In this document: piece by piece, positions 11,880-22,698 of the stretch | How positions within the stretch are numbered: the first letter of the stretch is position 1 | Layout of the letters: each line of letters begins with the position of its first letter | Assembly (NCBI GenBank): GCA_030765065.1 | Contig: CM060990.1 | Location: 282,747,341-282,811,340, forward strand | Direction of reading: 5' to 3' | DNA: 64,000 bases | Source of the DNA: Deroplatys truncata | Lineage: Eukaryota > Arthropoda > Insecta > Mantodea > Mantidae | The notes under the pieces: generated by a model | Databases searched by the model: none | Told to the model about the DNA's origin: nothing | Seen by the model: the letters and a program-made list of their open reading frames with translations, nothing else | Translations under genes and position numbers: made by a program

Positions 11880-12554
11880 GTGACGTCCAGCACAGAATCT
11901 ACGCATAATTATGTAACCTCATTCATTCGTCCGGTCAATGTGTTGACCATACCTGGTACATTGTCCAACGAACAATCAGTTAGTATTTTGTTCGACACAG
12001 GGAGTGTCGTCAGTATCATTCAAGAGAAGTTTGTTAACACGCCCACCCAACCCGTCCCTCAAAGCTTGATATTACGCACAGCCGATAATAAATTGTTAAA
12101 TGTCTGTAACATTACGAGACTCTGCTTTCAAGTGGAAGGCGTATCTTTCCAGGAGGATGTTCTAGTAGTTAAGGAGTTCGCGCACGATCTCTTGTTAGGG
12201 ATGGATTTCCTGAATCGGTACAAGGCGATCATTGATTTGCACACTCATACAGTCACACTTAACTTGCCTGACGCATCCACGTTAAAGTTAAAGTGTGGGG
12301 AAAAACACGATTGCCCATTGGCACAGATCACGTTAGAGCCCGACACTGATTCAGACGTATGTCATAAAGCCTGCTGCATAGAAGACATTCGTATTCCCCC
12401 CTTTACATCTATCAATGTACCGGTTAGACTTCCTGCCGAAATCGGTAGCCGCATTCTTCTAGAACCCAAGGATGCCATTATGCAGAAAAAAAAACATTCA
12501 GATGTCCCCTGTATTCTGCATAGCACAGAAAAGATGTGTCATTCCCGTTCATAA
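11880..12554 (+). CDS. pol: Retroviral-type aspartic protease
   Basis: This is the first part of pol. The catalytic aspartate loop is seen as ILFDTGSVVSII (D-T-G, near 11985-12020). The flap/second conserved region, DLLLGMDFLNRY, lies about 80 residues later, the usual spacing for a retropepsin subunit that works as a dimer to cleave Gag and Pol. The frame then runs into a 9-A homopolymer (12485-12493), after which the reverse-transcriptase frame is +1 shifted. Upstream of its first Met the frame overlaps the Gag end. The downstream neighbour is RT. Confidence 0.85.
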   Translation: MTSSTESTHNYVTSFIRPVNVLTIPGTLSNEQSVSILFDTGSVVSIIQEKFVNTPTQPVPQSLILRTADNKLLNVCNITRLCFQVEGVSFQEDVLVVKEFAHDLLLGMDFLNRYKAIIDLHTHTVTLNLPDASTLKLKCGEKHDCPLAQITLEPDTDSDVCHKACCIEDIRIPPFTSINVPVRLPAEIGSRILLEPKDAIMQKKKHSDVPCILHSTEKMCHSRS

Positions 12555-13996
12555 CCCCACGGCCGAGCCAAAAGCAATATTTGCTGGTACTACCTTGGCT
12601 CACGTGCATGAAGTAGCTTTAGTACAGTCTGCCAATTGGTCGTCCGCAGACACAGAAACTGTCGACATTCAGGAAGCAAAGTTTAACCTCAATTCGGAGC
12701 TTACACATATACAAAAGACTCAATTGAGCACCCTTTGGCGGCGATACCGTAACATATTTGCTACAAAATTGCAGGACCTAGGGGCCACTTACATTGGTGA
12801 GTTTAAAATACAAGTAACTGACAGTAAGCCTATTAAACAAAGACCCTATATGGTTTCGCAGGCGCAGAGGGAAATCATTCAAAATCTGGTGGAAGAAATG
12901 CAAGAAGCCGGGATCATCAGGGAATCGCACAGTCCCTGGGCCTCACCTGTGGTCCTGGTAAAGAAAAAAAACGGCGAAATGCGTTTCTGTGTGGATTATC
13001 GCAAATTAAATGCGGTAACGGTAACCTCGGCATACCCTTTGCCCTTAATTGACGATTTACTTAGTTATCTTGGCAATTCCCGGTGGTACTGCACTTTAGA
13101 TCTCTTAAGTGCATATTTTCAGGTACCTATCGAGGAGGATAGCGGGAAGTTACGAGCTTTGTTACGAGTCAAGGTCAATGGGAATTTTCGAGACTTTCGT
13201 TCGGGCTCGTTAACGCGCCGCGTTTGTTTTCTGAGATATCTGGTAAGTTGTTGGGAGAGTTGAAGTATAAGAAAGCCCCGGTATACCTCGACGATATCGT
13301 CGTGTTTGCCTCCTCTTTTTCGGAACTCTTAAGTAATCTGGAGGACGTTTTTTGCAAATTGCAGATGCATAATTTTAAACTCAAACCAGAAAAGTGTTTT
13401 TTCGGCATGTCTCGCATTAAGTTGCTCGGTTTTGAAGTTTCGGTCAAAGGTATTGAACCTGATTCGGACAAGATCCGAGCCATCATGAATTTGCCGACCC
13501 CCAAAAACGTACGTGATGTACGGAGGGTGTTAGGTCTATTTAGTTTTTTAGGCGTTTTGTTCCTAACTTTGCATCTATTGCAAAACCTTTACATGACCTA
13601 ACTCGGAAAAATCAGGATTTCGAATGGACTAAGACTCAGCAGGAGTCGTTTGAAGAGCTCAAGAAATTGCTAACCACACCGCCTGTTTTGGCACACTATA
13701 GACCAGGGGCCTATACCGAAATACACACGGACGCCTGTTCCATTGGCATAGGGTCTGCCTTGCTTCAACGAATACAGGGCGAGCTTCACCCTATTGCTTA
13801 TTGCTCGCGCTCCCTGAACAAACACGAGAGAAATTATAGCATCTCGGAATTGGAGCTTTTGGCTATTGTGTACGGCTTAACGCATTTTCGACCATACATA
13901 TATGGTTACCCGTTACTATGGTTAGTGATCACCATGCATTGTGTCATTTACGCAATCTCAAAGACCTCACGGGTAGATTGGCCCGTTGGGCATTGA
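12472..13996 (+). pseudogene. pol: Reverse transcriptase and RNase H (several frameshifts)
   Basis: A Ty3/gypsy reverse transcriptase spread over three frames. The first block (12472 to about 13150) has WASPVVLVKKKNGEMRFCVD and DYRKLNAVTVTSAYPLPLID, the fingers region, then TLDLLSAYFQVPI, the palm motif with the first catalytic Asp. A single-base change near 13150 breaks the frame. The second block (13224-13601) contains the catalytic box YLDD. After another shift near 13550, RNase H follows (13667-13996) with the TDACSIGIGSALLQ and SELELLAIVYGL motifs. A further shift occurs near 13920. The domains are complete but the gene is dead in this assembly. It would copy the element's RNA into DNA. 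Confidence 0.9.
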
Positions 13997-15396
13997 AATT
14001 GCAGGAGTATGAATACTCTATACATTACAAATCAGGTGCAAAACACCTGGACGCAGATGCACTGTCCCGGTTCCCCGTGGACGAACCAAAGGCACAAATA
14101 GTTGAACAAACAGATGAGATAATCACTTGTTTACTATCTCCTGTAAAAGTAGCCCAAAAGCAGCTTGATGACCCTCAATTACAGCCCTTAATGGGAGAAG
14201 TAAACCACCCGGGGACAGGTGTACCTAAGATACATCGGCAAGCCGCATCATATATACTGAAGTCTGGTGTTTTATACCGTAAGAATGCGGGAGCCTCTGG
14301 TCCCTTACATTTGTTGGTCATCCCTGAGTCCCTGAAACAGGAAGTCCTATTTTCCTGCCACGATGATCCTCTTTCTGGCCATCTGGGATTTTCGAAATCG
14401 TTCCATAAAATTCATTCCCGCTACTATTGGGTGGGAATGAAAAAAGATATTGAAAAATATGTTAAGGGATGCCCGAGCTGTCAGACTCGTAAGGGCCCTA
14501 AAAACGTGCGGCCCGCGGGCCTGTTACAACCCCTCCCAACTACCACGGTTGGATCCATGTGGGGAATCGATCTTTTGGGTCCGCTAAAGCGCTCCAGGTC
14601 TGGGAACACCATGATCTGTGTTGCGACGGACTATGGTTCTTGTTGGGTTGAAGCAAGAAGCATGCCTAGGGGTTCCATCCAGCATGTTTCCAAATTTATT
14701 TTGGAAAATATTATATGCCGACATGGAGCCCCTGCTACCTTATTGAGCGACAGGGGTGCTGTGTTTCTTAGCGACGTAACCCAACATCTTCTCAAATCCA
14801 TGGGGGTGAAGCCTACTTTCACCTCCGCTTACCATCCCAATTGTAACGGCTTAACCGAGAGGGCTAACCAGACGATTATTAATATGATTTCCCAGTACAC
14901 TTCAACTAACCAAACAGACTGGGACGTTTGCTTATCCCATATTATTTTTGCATACAATACTAGTAAGCAACAGTCCACAGGGATGACCCCCTTCTTCCTT
15001 ATGTATGGACGTCATCCTACCCTACCGGAAGAGGTACAATTGAAACATACGTCCGATAACCTTTTCGTTCAACAAACCCAACAACGGATTAAGGAAGCCC
15101 GACACATTGCTCAGGAAAACATCCGACGCCAACAGGTTAAGGATAAACGTATATTTGACAGGAAACGGCGTAATGTGAAGTTTCGGCCTGGGCAATTGGT
15201 CAAAGTATTTACCCCAACTCGAAAAAAAGGAAAATCCACCAAACTGCTGCATAGATTCTACGGACCGTATGAGGTAGTTCATCAAACTTCTCCAGTAAAT
15301 TATCGTGTTCGGAAAGGCACGGGTATCAAAACAAGGGAGTCGATCGTGCATGTTGCACGGTTGTACCCATATTATCGACCCTTTAAACGAAGTTGA
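13918..15396 (+). CDS. pol: RNase H tail and integrase
   Basis: A continuous 492-codon frame. It begins with the end of RNase H (SDHHAL, then HLDADALSRFP). The integrase follows. Its HHCC zinc domain shows His residues in GHLGFSKSFHK and cysteines in KGCPSCQTRK. The catalytic core has the three acidic sites in WGIDLLGPL, LLSDRG and LTERANQT, a D,D-35-E arrangement. The C-terminus has the GPY/F module (RFYGPYEVVHQTSPVNYRV) and ends YPYYRPFKRS; no chromodomain is seen. It would insert the cDNA into host DNA, here with a 4-bp duplication. This is the best-preserved part of pol. Confidence 0.93.
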   Translation: MVSDHHALCHLRNLKDLTGRLARWALKLQEYEYSIHYKSGAKHLDADALSRFPVDEPKAQIVEQTDEIITCLLSPVKVAQKQLDDPQLQPLMGEVNHPGTGVPKIHRQAASYILKSGVLYRKNAGASGPLHLLVIPESLKQEVLFSCHDDPLSGHLGFSKSFHKIHSRYYWVGMKKDIEKYVKGCPSCQTRKGPKNVRPAGLLQPLPTTTVGSMWGIDLLGPLKRSRSGNTMICVATDYGSCWVEARSMPRGSIQHVSKFILENIICRHGAPATLLSDRGAVFLSDVTQHLLKSMGVKPTFTSAYHPNCNGLTERANQTIINMISQYTSTNQTDWDVCLSHIIFAYNTSKQQSTGMTPFFLMYGRHPTLPEEVQLKHTSDNLFVQQTQQRIKEARHIAQENIRRQQVKDKRIFDRKRRNVKFRPGQLVKVFTPTRKKGKSTKLLHRFYGPYEVVHQTSPVNYRVRKGTGIKTRESIVHVARLYPYYRPFKRS

Positions 15397-16282
15397 AATG
15401 TGATGCATTGAAGAAACGTCAATAACCACAACACTGTCCATGTTGGACGCCTAAGATAAATTTACCTATGCCTATATATGTGTCTATCTATATAAATAGT
15501 TTAACTGATTGCATGAATTATAACATTTGCTTATTTGTATATTACCTATAATGCTAAGTTTTTTTATATTCCAATATCAAGAATGGGTGTGCAGAACGGA
15601 CATACCCACCTCCTATGAGTATATAAGTTTAAATATTGAAATTGAAAGGATATATGTATATACTTATGATATTGTTTGCTGTGGTATAAATATGTATAGT
15701 AATCATAGCAATTTTAAAATCCATGCGTATGCAAGGAATCTTACATTTAAAATAATCGAGGAAGTAGTACTAATGAGCAATATGTATTTTCTATGTGTAC
15801 TCCTATATTAATCCAGATAATTAGATTACTCACCATTTCAAACTAGCCGTATTGATTGACTCGATTATGTTAACGGCCTATACTATTGGCTGTGAGTGCA
15901 GTTCATGCTAGTATGAGAGCATGACTGACGAGAATAGTTTTTCGGAATGACCTGCGGGGGCATGTAAATATATATCAATAAACTTAGTTGTTGCGACTGT
16001 ATTAACACAATTAAAAACCATGTTACACCATGCTGACATTTTACAGTTTCGAACTACATTGTTGCGGATGTTAGTTGGGCACTCACTAATACATACTAGG
16101 AAAATACATTTAGGGGTGCCACCGGATGGTAGTTACGTAGTTAAAGGAACATGTCGCTTGAATTGATTATACATGACATCCGTAGAGCATAGTGTCGCAA
16201 ATAAGTATAATAAATTCAATCGCAGAATGTCAAGTGTATGTCTTGAATTCACCGGTTTGTTTTGTTTACATTCTTTGCACAG
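15397..16282 (+). other. AT-rich spacer ending in a splice acceptor
   Basis: No gene recognised. The segment ends with a strong 3' splice site (pyrimidine-rich TTTACATTCTTTGCACAG, AG at 16281-16282) about 50 nt upstream of the ADAM start codon. Confidence 0.5.
16260..16282 (+). promoter_or_regulatory. Splice acceptor for the ADAM mRNA
   Basis: A T-rich tract followed by GCACAG, at the expected place for joining the LTR leader (donor at 9819) to the ADAM-like reading frame, which starts at 16332. Confidence 0.5.
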
Positions 16283-16331
16283 AACGCACTCAACAGGGAT
16301 TGTCTACGATCCGCGACTTTGTTGTTAAGGA

Positions 16332-18584
16332 ATGCTGAGAGGAAGGATGTGTCAAGTACAAACGATAGGGCGATCAACCCTTCCACTTAAGAAGGTTAGC
16401 ATTTTTATTGGCCTTTGCTTTTGTTATTTTTTTTCTTGCCCTTGTTCAACACTTTATATTCCGGGACATAATAACGGAATAGGGCACCATCACCCTGACA
16501 TTCAGTCACATGACAACTCACATACACAGCTGCCTAATTTTACTTTTGTATATCATGCACACGGTAGAAATTATACGGTAGACCTCCGCCTGAATGATGA
16601 AATAGTCCCCACTAATTTTTCTGAAAAATACATGAAGGATAATCAATTCGTGAGTACCGGAACCCCCGAGGTTTGTCAATATATATGAAAAATCCGTGGT
16701 GTATCTAATTCTTGGGCTGCAGTATCCGTCTGCAACGATCTGAGAGGGATTATTTATGATGGTAATGCTGTTGTACACTTACGCCAACCGAATTTCCACA
16801 GTGCAGTATTAAATGGTAGTCCCGACATTTTATTTGTCCAAATATCTAACACATATATTTCCAGACAACACCGCACATGTGCACTTTCAATTCACCCCAG
16901 GAACAATTACCCTAGATCACACCGGCAAAATCAGATACCCTATTATACACACCGAAGTCCAAGTAACATACAAATACTTGATAAGCATAATGACATAACC
17001 CGCCTGGTACAACTATTTTTTGTCGTGGATCACTCACTTTATCGGGAATTAATATTAAAGGGACGCAGTGTCACTCAACATTGCTTAAATCTAGCTAACC
17101 TTGTTAGCGCTTTGTATGCCCCATTGAATATATCAATCGCATTAGTGGGTGTACTGGTTTGGACAGATTACAATCAAATATATATTACTGATGATAGTCG
17201 TCAGGTTTTAGATGATGTTTTACGTTATCGTAGAGAATTTTTGATTCAAGCTAATCCTCATGATTATGCGCAGTTATTAACTGTAACTAAATTCCAACGC
17301 GGAGTTGTTGGTGAGGCATACCCGTATTCACTATGTACGTATGAACATTCTGGCGCAATCATATCTGATGGCGTTGAGAATGAAGAATTAGTAGCCGTCA
17401 CAATCGCACATGAACTGGGTCATTCGTTCGGAATGCATCATGACAACAACTGTTGTCAATGTGAACGCTGTTGTATAATGGCGGGATCGTTAGGCTCTGA
17501 AATCCCTACCCAGTGGAGTCCCTGCAACGTACAGGAATTAGGTGACTCTTTAAGTCATCATATTGATTCTTGCCTTCACAATAAACCATTTAACCTATAT
17601 TCAGGCCCGAGTTGTGGAAATGGTTTTGTAGAAGCAGGGGAACAATGCGACAGTAAAAACCATTGCTGTCATTCAGATACGTGCATGTTACATCCGAATG
17701 CCTCTTGTGCTACAGGCAAATGTTGTGATATTAACACATGCCTTCCAAAAGGTAGAAGCACAATTTGTCGCAAAGCTATTGATGAATGCGACTTGCCTGA
17801 ATACTGTGATGGTATATCAGAGTACTGTCCAGAGGATATCTATAAGATGGATGGTAGTAGTTGTAAAAGAGGTCAAGCATTTTGTTATCATGGTTCATGT
17901 ACGACACATTCAGATCAATGTCAAAAATTGTGGGGAAACACTTCAAAAAGCATGGATATGGAATGCTATCAAAATAATGATCGCGGTAGTCTTAATGGAA
18001 ATTGTGGATATGATTATTTAACCAATCGATATACTAGATGCAAGATAGAAGATTTATATTGTGGAATATTACACTGTAACAATAACCAAGTAAACTTCAG
18101 TTTGGAGTGCATAATTATGCTAGAGTAGGGACAATGCTCAAACATAGCACTTATGAAAGATGTACCACTGTTATGGTAGATGTAGGCCCGCAGGTACTTC
18201 AACCTGGATTAGTACCGAATGGCGCTAAATGTGGAAAACATAAAGTGTGCATAAATCAGACTTGTATCCCCGTTAAATCGATTCGACACCATGGATGCTA
18301 TTGCAACGGTAACGGCGTATGTACTAATAAGAACCAATGTCAATGTTATAAGGGTTATGCCCCTCCATTTTGTAATATAACTACGACGAGGGATAACAAA
18401 AATAATCACCCACCTATTCGTCCACCCACCTTTATAATATTTGTACTGGTTTTTTATCTCTGTTGGTGATATTTTCTATATTTTCCACCGTATTCCTGAT
18501 TATAAATCACCTAAAAGGTATACATCTGTCACGTTCGACTACCACCCCCTTACCCCTCCCTCATTGGATGAGGATATTCACTAA
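16332..18584 (+). pseudogene. ADAM-type metalloprotease/disintegrin inside the LTR element
   Basis: One frame runs from 16332 to 18128 with a single TGA (16686-16688). A frameshift near 18105 then leads to 18107-18469, and another near 18465 to a short tail ending at 18584. The domain order is that of a whole ADAM. A hydrophobic signal segment lies at residues ~22-40 and an M12B prodomain at ~70-220. The reprolysin domain starts at VVDHSLY and has the zinc site HELGHSFGMHHD (His360, 364, 370) and the Met-turn CIMAG. The disintegrin domain runs from SCGNGFVEAGEQCD to DECDLPEYCDG. A Cys-rich domain, an EGF-like repeat (CYCNGNGVCTNKNQCQCYKG) and a membrane segment (FIIFVLVFYLCW) follow. ADAMs are membrane sheddases and adhesion proteins. 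No intron interrupts it, so it probably came from an mRNA. I know of no LTR element with such a gene. Confidence 0.9.
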
Positions 18585-18603
18585 TTGTTACAGACGGTTA
18601 AGG

Positions 18604-18909
18604 CATTTGGTGAGTATATGTCACTATATATATATATCTATATATATTTAAAAATATTCCTAATAAAAACCAAAATATTAATAATAAGATCCTAAGTTCC
18701 CAAATTACTCCCACTATCCGCAAGGAGAATTCCATTGTACATACAAGACAACTACCCATATTAATTCAACATAAGTGTTGTTATGTCAACCAACGTATAT
18801 AGTGCTAAAGTATACTAAGTTCCCATATAATTTTATTTCTGCATATTAGAAAACTGAATATCTGCTAATGTGTAAATTGCAATATGTTTTTTTCTCTTTC
18901 TTCCCTTAG
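18604..18909 (+). other. Possible intron after the ADAM frame
   Basis: TTTG|GTGAGT (GT at 18610-18611) is a good donor. TTTTTTTCTCTTTCTTCCCTTAG (AG at 18908-18909) is a good acceptor 300 nt later. They may form an intron just beyond the ADAM stop, either one kept from the donor gene or part of the element's alternative splicing. What follows 18909 is not recognisable as a continuation of ADAM. Confidence 0.35.
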
Positions 18910-21150
18910 TTATAAAATTATAAACACTTTGTTTCACAAAACAACCAGTGACTTGACGTCAAGATTTCTTTTTTATATAATTCTTTTCATGTATATTTTC
19001 GAGCATTATCCTATGTGCTCTACTTCTTGGATGCGTCGTATTTCGTGTACTAATTCCCTTCGGCCGACGCCCTCACATACAAATTCTAATACTGATATTT
19101 ATTATGTTGATAACAATCAGCATCATAACTACAATCATAACAATAATTATAATACTGCTTACCACATTCATACTAATATTATGCGAAGGACAGAGTGTAA
19201 CAATCATTATAGCAGTAGCGGCAGATGACGAAGTGAAACAAGCATAACGAGGAGTCGGAAACGCGAAGGTATAAACTAAATAATAGTTTCTTAAGTGATA
19301 TAAAATTAATTATTCTTGTAAACACTTTAAACATAACACATTATACGACATTATCATCCTTTGTTGTTTGAATTCAAAGTATACATATGGCAATCAACGA
19401 TAATATACGCTGATACGTAAGATGACTTCCACTAAGTTTATGCGACTTCAACACCTTTTTACTATTATTATTTCTAACCCCAAGTTCCGTTTGGAAAATA
19501 TAAATAAATCCTTGTAGTGAACGTCACCGTTAATTTTAACAAAGCACTTTGTGAGCACCTTTATTGGCACGAAGCGTTTGTGAACGTAGGAAAATATAAG
19601 AAATACGAGCATGAGATAGCTTAAGGGTTGCGTAAACTGCGATCCTTAAAACTTTTTCGCACCAAGTGAAAATAATTTTCTGAAATCACTAGATAAGTGT
19701 CCAATAGTAAAGAATTAACTTATTAACGAAAATAAGGATTCTCATACCAGATATAGTAAGTTTTTTTCCTCTCCTCTTTTTCCTTTTCAGGAAATACGCT
19801 TCACTTGGAAATAGTGACCAAATGTATTTCGTATAATAGATACACATACTTAAGCAAATCATAATGTCATGTGTATACATTCCCAATTCATGCAACTTTT
19901 TAAAGCGCTGCATAATTCATGTCTAATATTTATAGTTTTGGTGATGACATGATTCACTTTTAACAAAAATTACAAGGCATTATCACTGCTTTATGGTCCG
20001 GCCACATGATTTGGCATTCGACTTTGCCCAAAGTAATTTTATATGCATGGCCTTTTATGTTAATTTAGATTTCTGCAATGCATGAAAAATTATGTACCCC
20101 CACGATATTAAAATCTATCTACGTGTTCATATATCACATATAAATATTTTTTGTACAATTGTTATTACTTTAGATGTTATTTTCAGTCATGTTGTTTGTT
20201 ATCTATCCTCATATCTCGCTCTATGCTTCTTAATTCAGACCATACATGGAATTTGTACTGTTGTCTAACTTCAATTCGGCTCGATTTATTAATCGGACAT
20301 GATAGTACTTCTGTTATTTCATGTCTGGATTTTACGGATATATTTTTGTAACATTTTGCTCCTCACTGTATTCGTCGCACTTTGGTATGCCTCCTTCTAT
20401 GATTAAAGCACTTTGTTTAATAATGTTAAGTTTGTACTCACCGGTAAGAAGATATCCCATAGCTGGTATAGATATGTCCGCCTTCACTTACTTAGTCCAA
20501 CTGCTGCTCGCACTTTGATTGCAGGCCTGACCGGACGGCTGTTATCTGCAGCGGTTCTCCAACTTTTCCGGTTCTGTCATTTCAGAATTGGTTCGTTTAT
20601 TTTCTGTGACTCTTAATCGTACAATTTGGCCACATTACTAAATATTTATACATCTCTTCTAATGACCCTATATTTCTGAGACCATCCTTTTTAATGAATA
20701 AATTGTATCAGATTACAAGCTTTAATGGTAGTACATTAAACTAAATAACCACTTCACAAATTTTATTGGATTTTTTTTCTTCTTCTTCTTATAAGTACCC
20801 TTGCAGCTGAAAAGCGCTACTACTGAACTTTTTATGCGCTCCGGCAAAAGCCAGTTTTCTCCCTTCTGTTCTATTTGTCTACTGAAATTGTTTACTGCAT
20901 TTCAGCTGCACACTTTATCTTAAACCCCAGATCTCAGTGCAAGGGTTGGGCCTTTTCCTCATCACCCCTGTTACCCCCTATATTCCACACTTCCCCGTTT
21001 TCAATTTCAAAAGGATAGATGTACCTGGAATATGATTTTGGAAGGGACGGCAATCTTCAATACAACTCCTTCATTCTTTCGTCCACCTACACATTTTTAT
21101 TCATTTTTTTTCTCCCTCTCCTTTCATATCTTATTTTTAAGCTAAGTTCT
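18910..21150. other. Long AT-rich spacer of the LTR element
   Basis: About 2.2 kb without a coding region I can support. Short frames (for example 18884-19228, Asn/His-rich) look like chance. From about 20760 onward the plus strand becomes strongly pyrimidine-rich, with many T/C tracts, as in the spacer after env2. Confidence 0.5.
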
Positions 21151-21154
21151 GTAA

Positions 21155-21160
21155 TTTATT
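21155..21160 (-). terminator. Poly(A) signal of the minus-strand gene
   Basis: AATAAA on the minus strand, about 20 nt after the stop of the two-exon antisense reading frame. Confidence 0.5.
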
Positions 21161-21179
21161 GGTTTTTTTTCTCACTCCT

Positions 21180-22099
21180 TTACTCCACAACACTCATCTC
21201 CCCTGCTACGGAAGACAGGCTGCCACCTTCCTCCTCCGGTTCTTCCACGGAGTGGCTCCTCTCCTCCCGGCTATAGGCAGGGGGCCGCTGCCGCAGCTCC
21301 CCTATTCGGTAGCACTGTAATGTCCAAACGCAAGAAAAAAAAACAACTTTTATTACTCGCCTCATTGTGTTTCTTTCCACCCTCCTATTTTATTCTTTTA
21401 CTTATTCTCCCCAACAGAGATGAGTACCCGTTATGTATGTTAATCGCCTGTATTTTTTTTTTCTTTCTGAACTTCGATTTTTGGTGTAATAGTTCTATAT
21501 TTCCTTCGGTTTTTTTTCTCATAAGATACAGATATTAAAATTCCTGGCCCGACGTTCTCAGACAGACGAAAGCTCAACAATAATAGACAAATGGACAATA
21601 TGCATACAGCTCCATCTAATCTATCTTTTATGCTTTCTCATAGTTTATATTGCACCCCTTCTTATATGTAGGTTTCATTCTTATATCAAACGTTTATATG
21701 TCAAGTTACATTTCATTCCTGTCACTGTAATATCCTGACTCGGAATCTGCCTCAGGTAAATTTTCCCCATGTTATCACTTTATTTCTTGTTTCTTTTTTT
21801 TAAGATTCTCTTGGTTTGTTATTTCCCTATTGCACTCTCTTATTTATATGGAAAAGAATATCACTTACCACAACATCGCTGGCGGTCTCCTGTAGTTCCA
21901 GGAGAAGGTCCTGGACGCTCGCACGGGCGCTCTCATTAAACATCCCGGTAGGGATGCCGATTATTAGAGGTGGCAGTAAATTCTGCAGATTTATCAGACG
22001 CCGGAATAGAGTTGCATCGCAACCCACCTCCTGCAGGTGCGGGATTAACCGCTGGAGTAGCACCTCCCAGCGTCTCAACCTGGCGCCTAGACTTTCCAT
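21180..22099 (-). CDS. Unknown two-exon antisense gene in the LTR element
   Basis: The function is not recognised. Exon 1 (22099 down to 21869, 77 codons) starts MESLGARLRRWEVLLQRL and is Leu/Arg-rich and probably helical. It ends at a perfect donor, GTG|GTAAGT. The acceptor is a T-rich tract followed by GGACATTACAG (AG at 21316-21315). Exon 2 (21314-21180) is joined in the same phase and encodes 44 residues. They include a PPAY motif, a possible WW-domain/late-domain site, and an acidic stretch EEPEEEGG, before the stop. AATAAA follows 20 nt later. A TATAAA at 22135-22130 is a weak promoter candidate, leaving almost no 5' leader. Matching phase, strong splice sites and a poly(A) signal make chance unlikely. 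It lies antisense to the element, as HBZ does in HTLV-1; homology to HBZ is not claimed. Confidence 0.6.
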
Positions 22100-22680
22100 T
22101 TCTGCCCTATTACTCGGCTCTTACCTGCATTTATATGAGGATGTCACCTAGGAAGCGTAACCACAATGTTACGGATGCAACGTCGGTGCATTTGCACTTA
22201 GTTGGAATTTTTTTTCTCTTTCTCTCTCACTCTTTTCTCCTCTTGTCTCATCAGTACATTCTTCTTAGTTGTAATTTTGTCAAAACTAATTCATATAGTC
22301 CCTATTTAATATACTTTTTCTCCCTATTATTAATCCTCCTCGCCACTTTTATGCATTGACGCTGTCCCCATGTTATATATTTTTTTGGTCACCAGGACCT
22401 ATTATTTGGTGTTATGTCACGTTACCTCGTGCCTCTGAGTCATGTGTATATTAGTCCGGGATTCGATTCCCGTATAATTTATTTCTTTTTTTTATTTCTT
22501 AACTCTGCCTGGTATTAGCCTTGTTTAACGTGTAGAGATATATCACATGCGGCACGAACTACTGCCTTTGCGATTTCCCTTCCTAATTTTCCCTCCTTTT
22601 CACCATCTTTCCCGTTCTTTCATTTTCCTACCTTCCGCTCCTGTTTTTCCTTTTATTTACGGCGATAGCGCTAAGTTTAT
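22100..22680. other. Pyrimidine-rich spacer before env1
   Basis: A T/C-rich plus strand without a gene. A T-arm-like CGGGATTCGATTCCCG occurs near 22457 and may be a tRNA-derived scrap. Confidence 0.5.
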
Positions 22681-22698
22681 TATGTACTTTTCTTGCAG
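22680..22698 (+). promoter_or_regulatory. Splice acceptor for env1
   Basis: The text TATGTACTTTTCTTGCAG lies directly before the ATG at 22699, so the mature env mRNA would begin its coding region at the exon junction. Errantivirus env genes are known to be expressed from spliced RNA. Confidence 0.65.

Noticed and set aside
18884-19228. 114-codon frame after ADAM
   Set aside because: Biased Asn/His/Thr composition, no motif, and not a plausible continuation of the ADAM tail.
22440-22480. T-arm-like CGGGATTCGATTCCCG
   Set aside because: A single motif without a convincing A box or acceptor stem.
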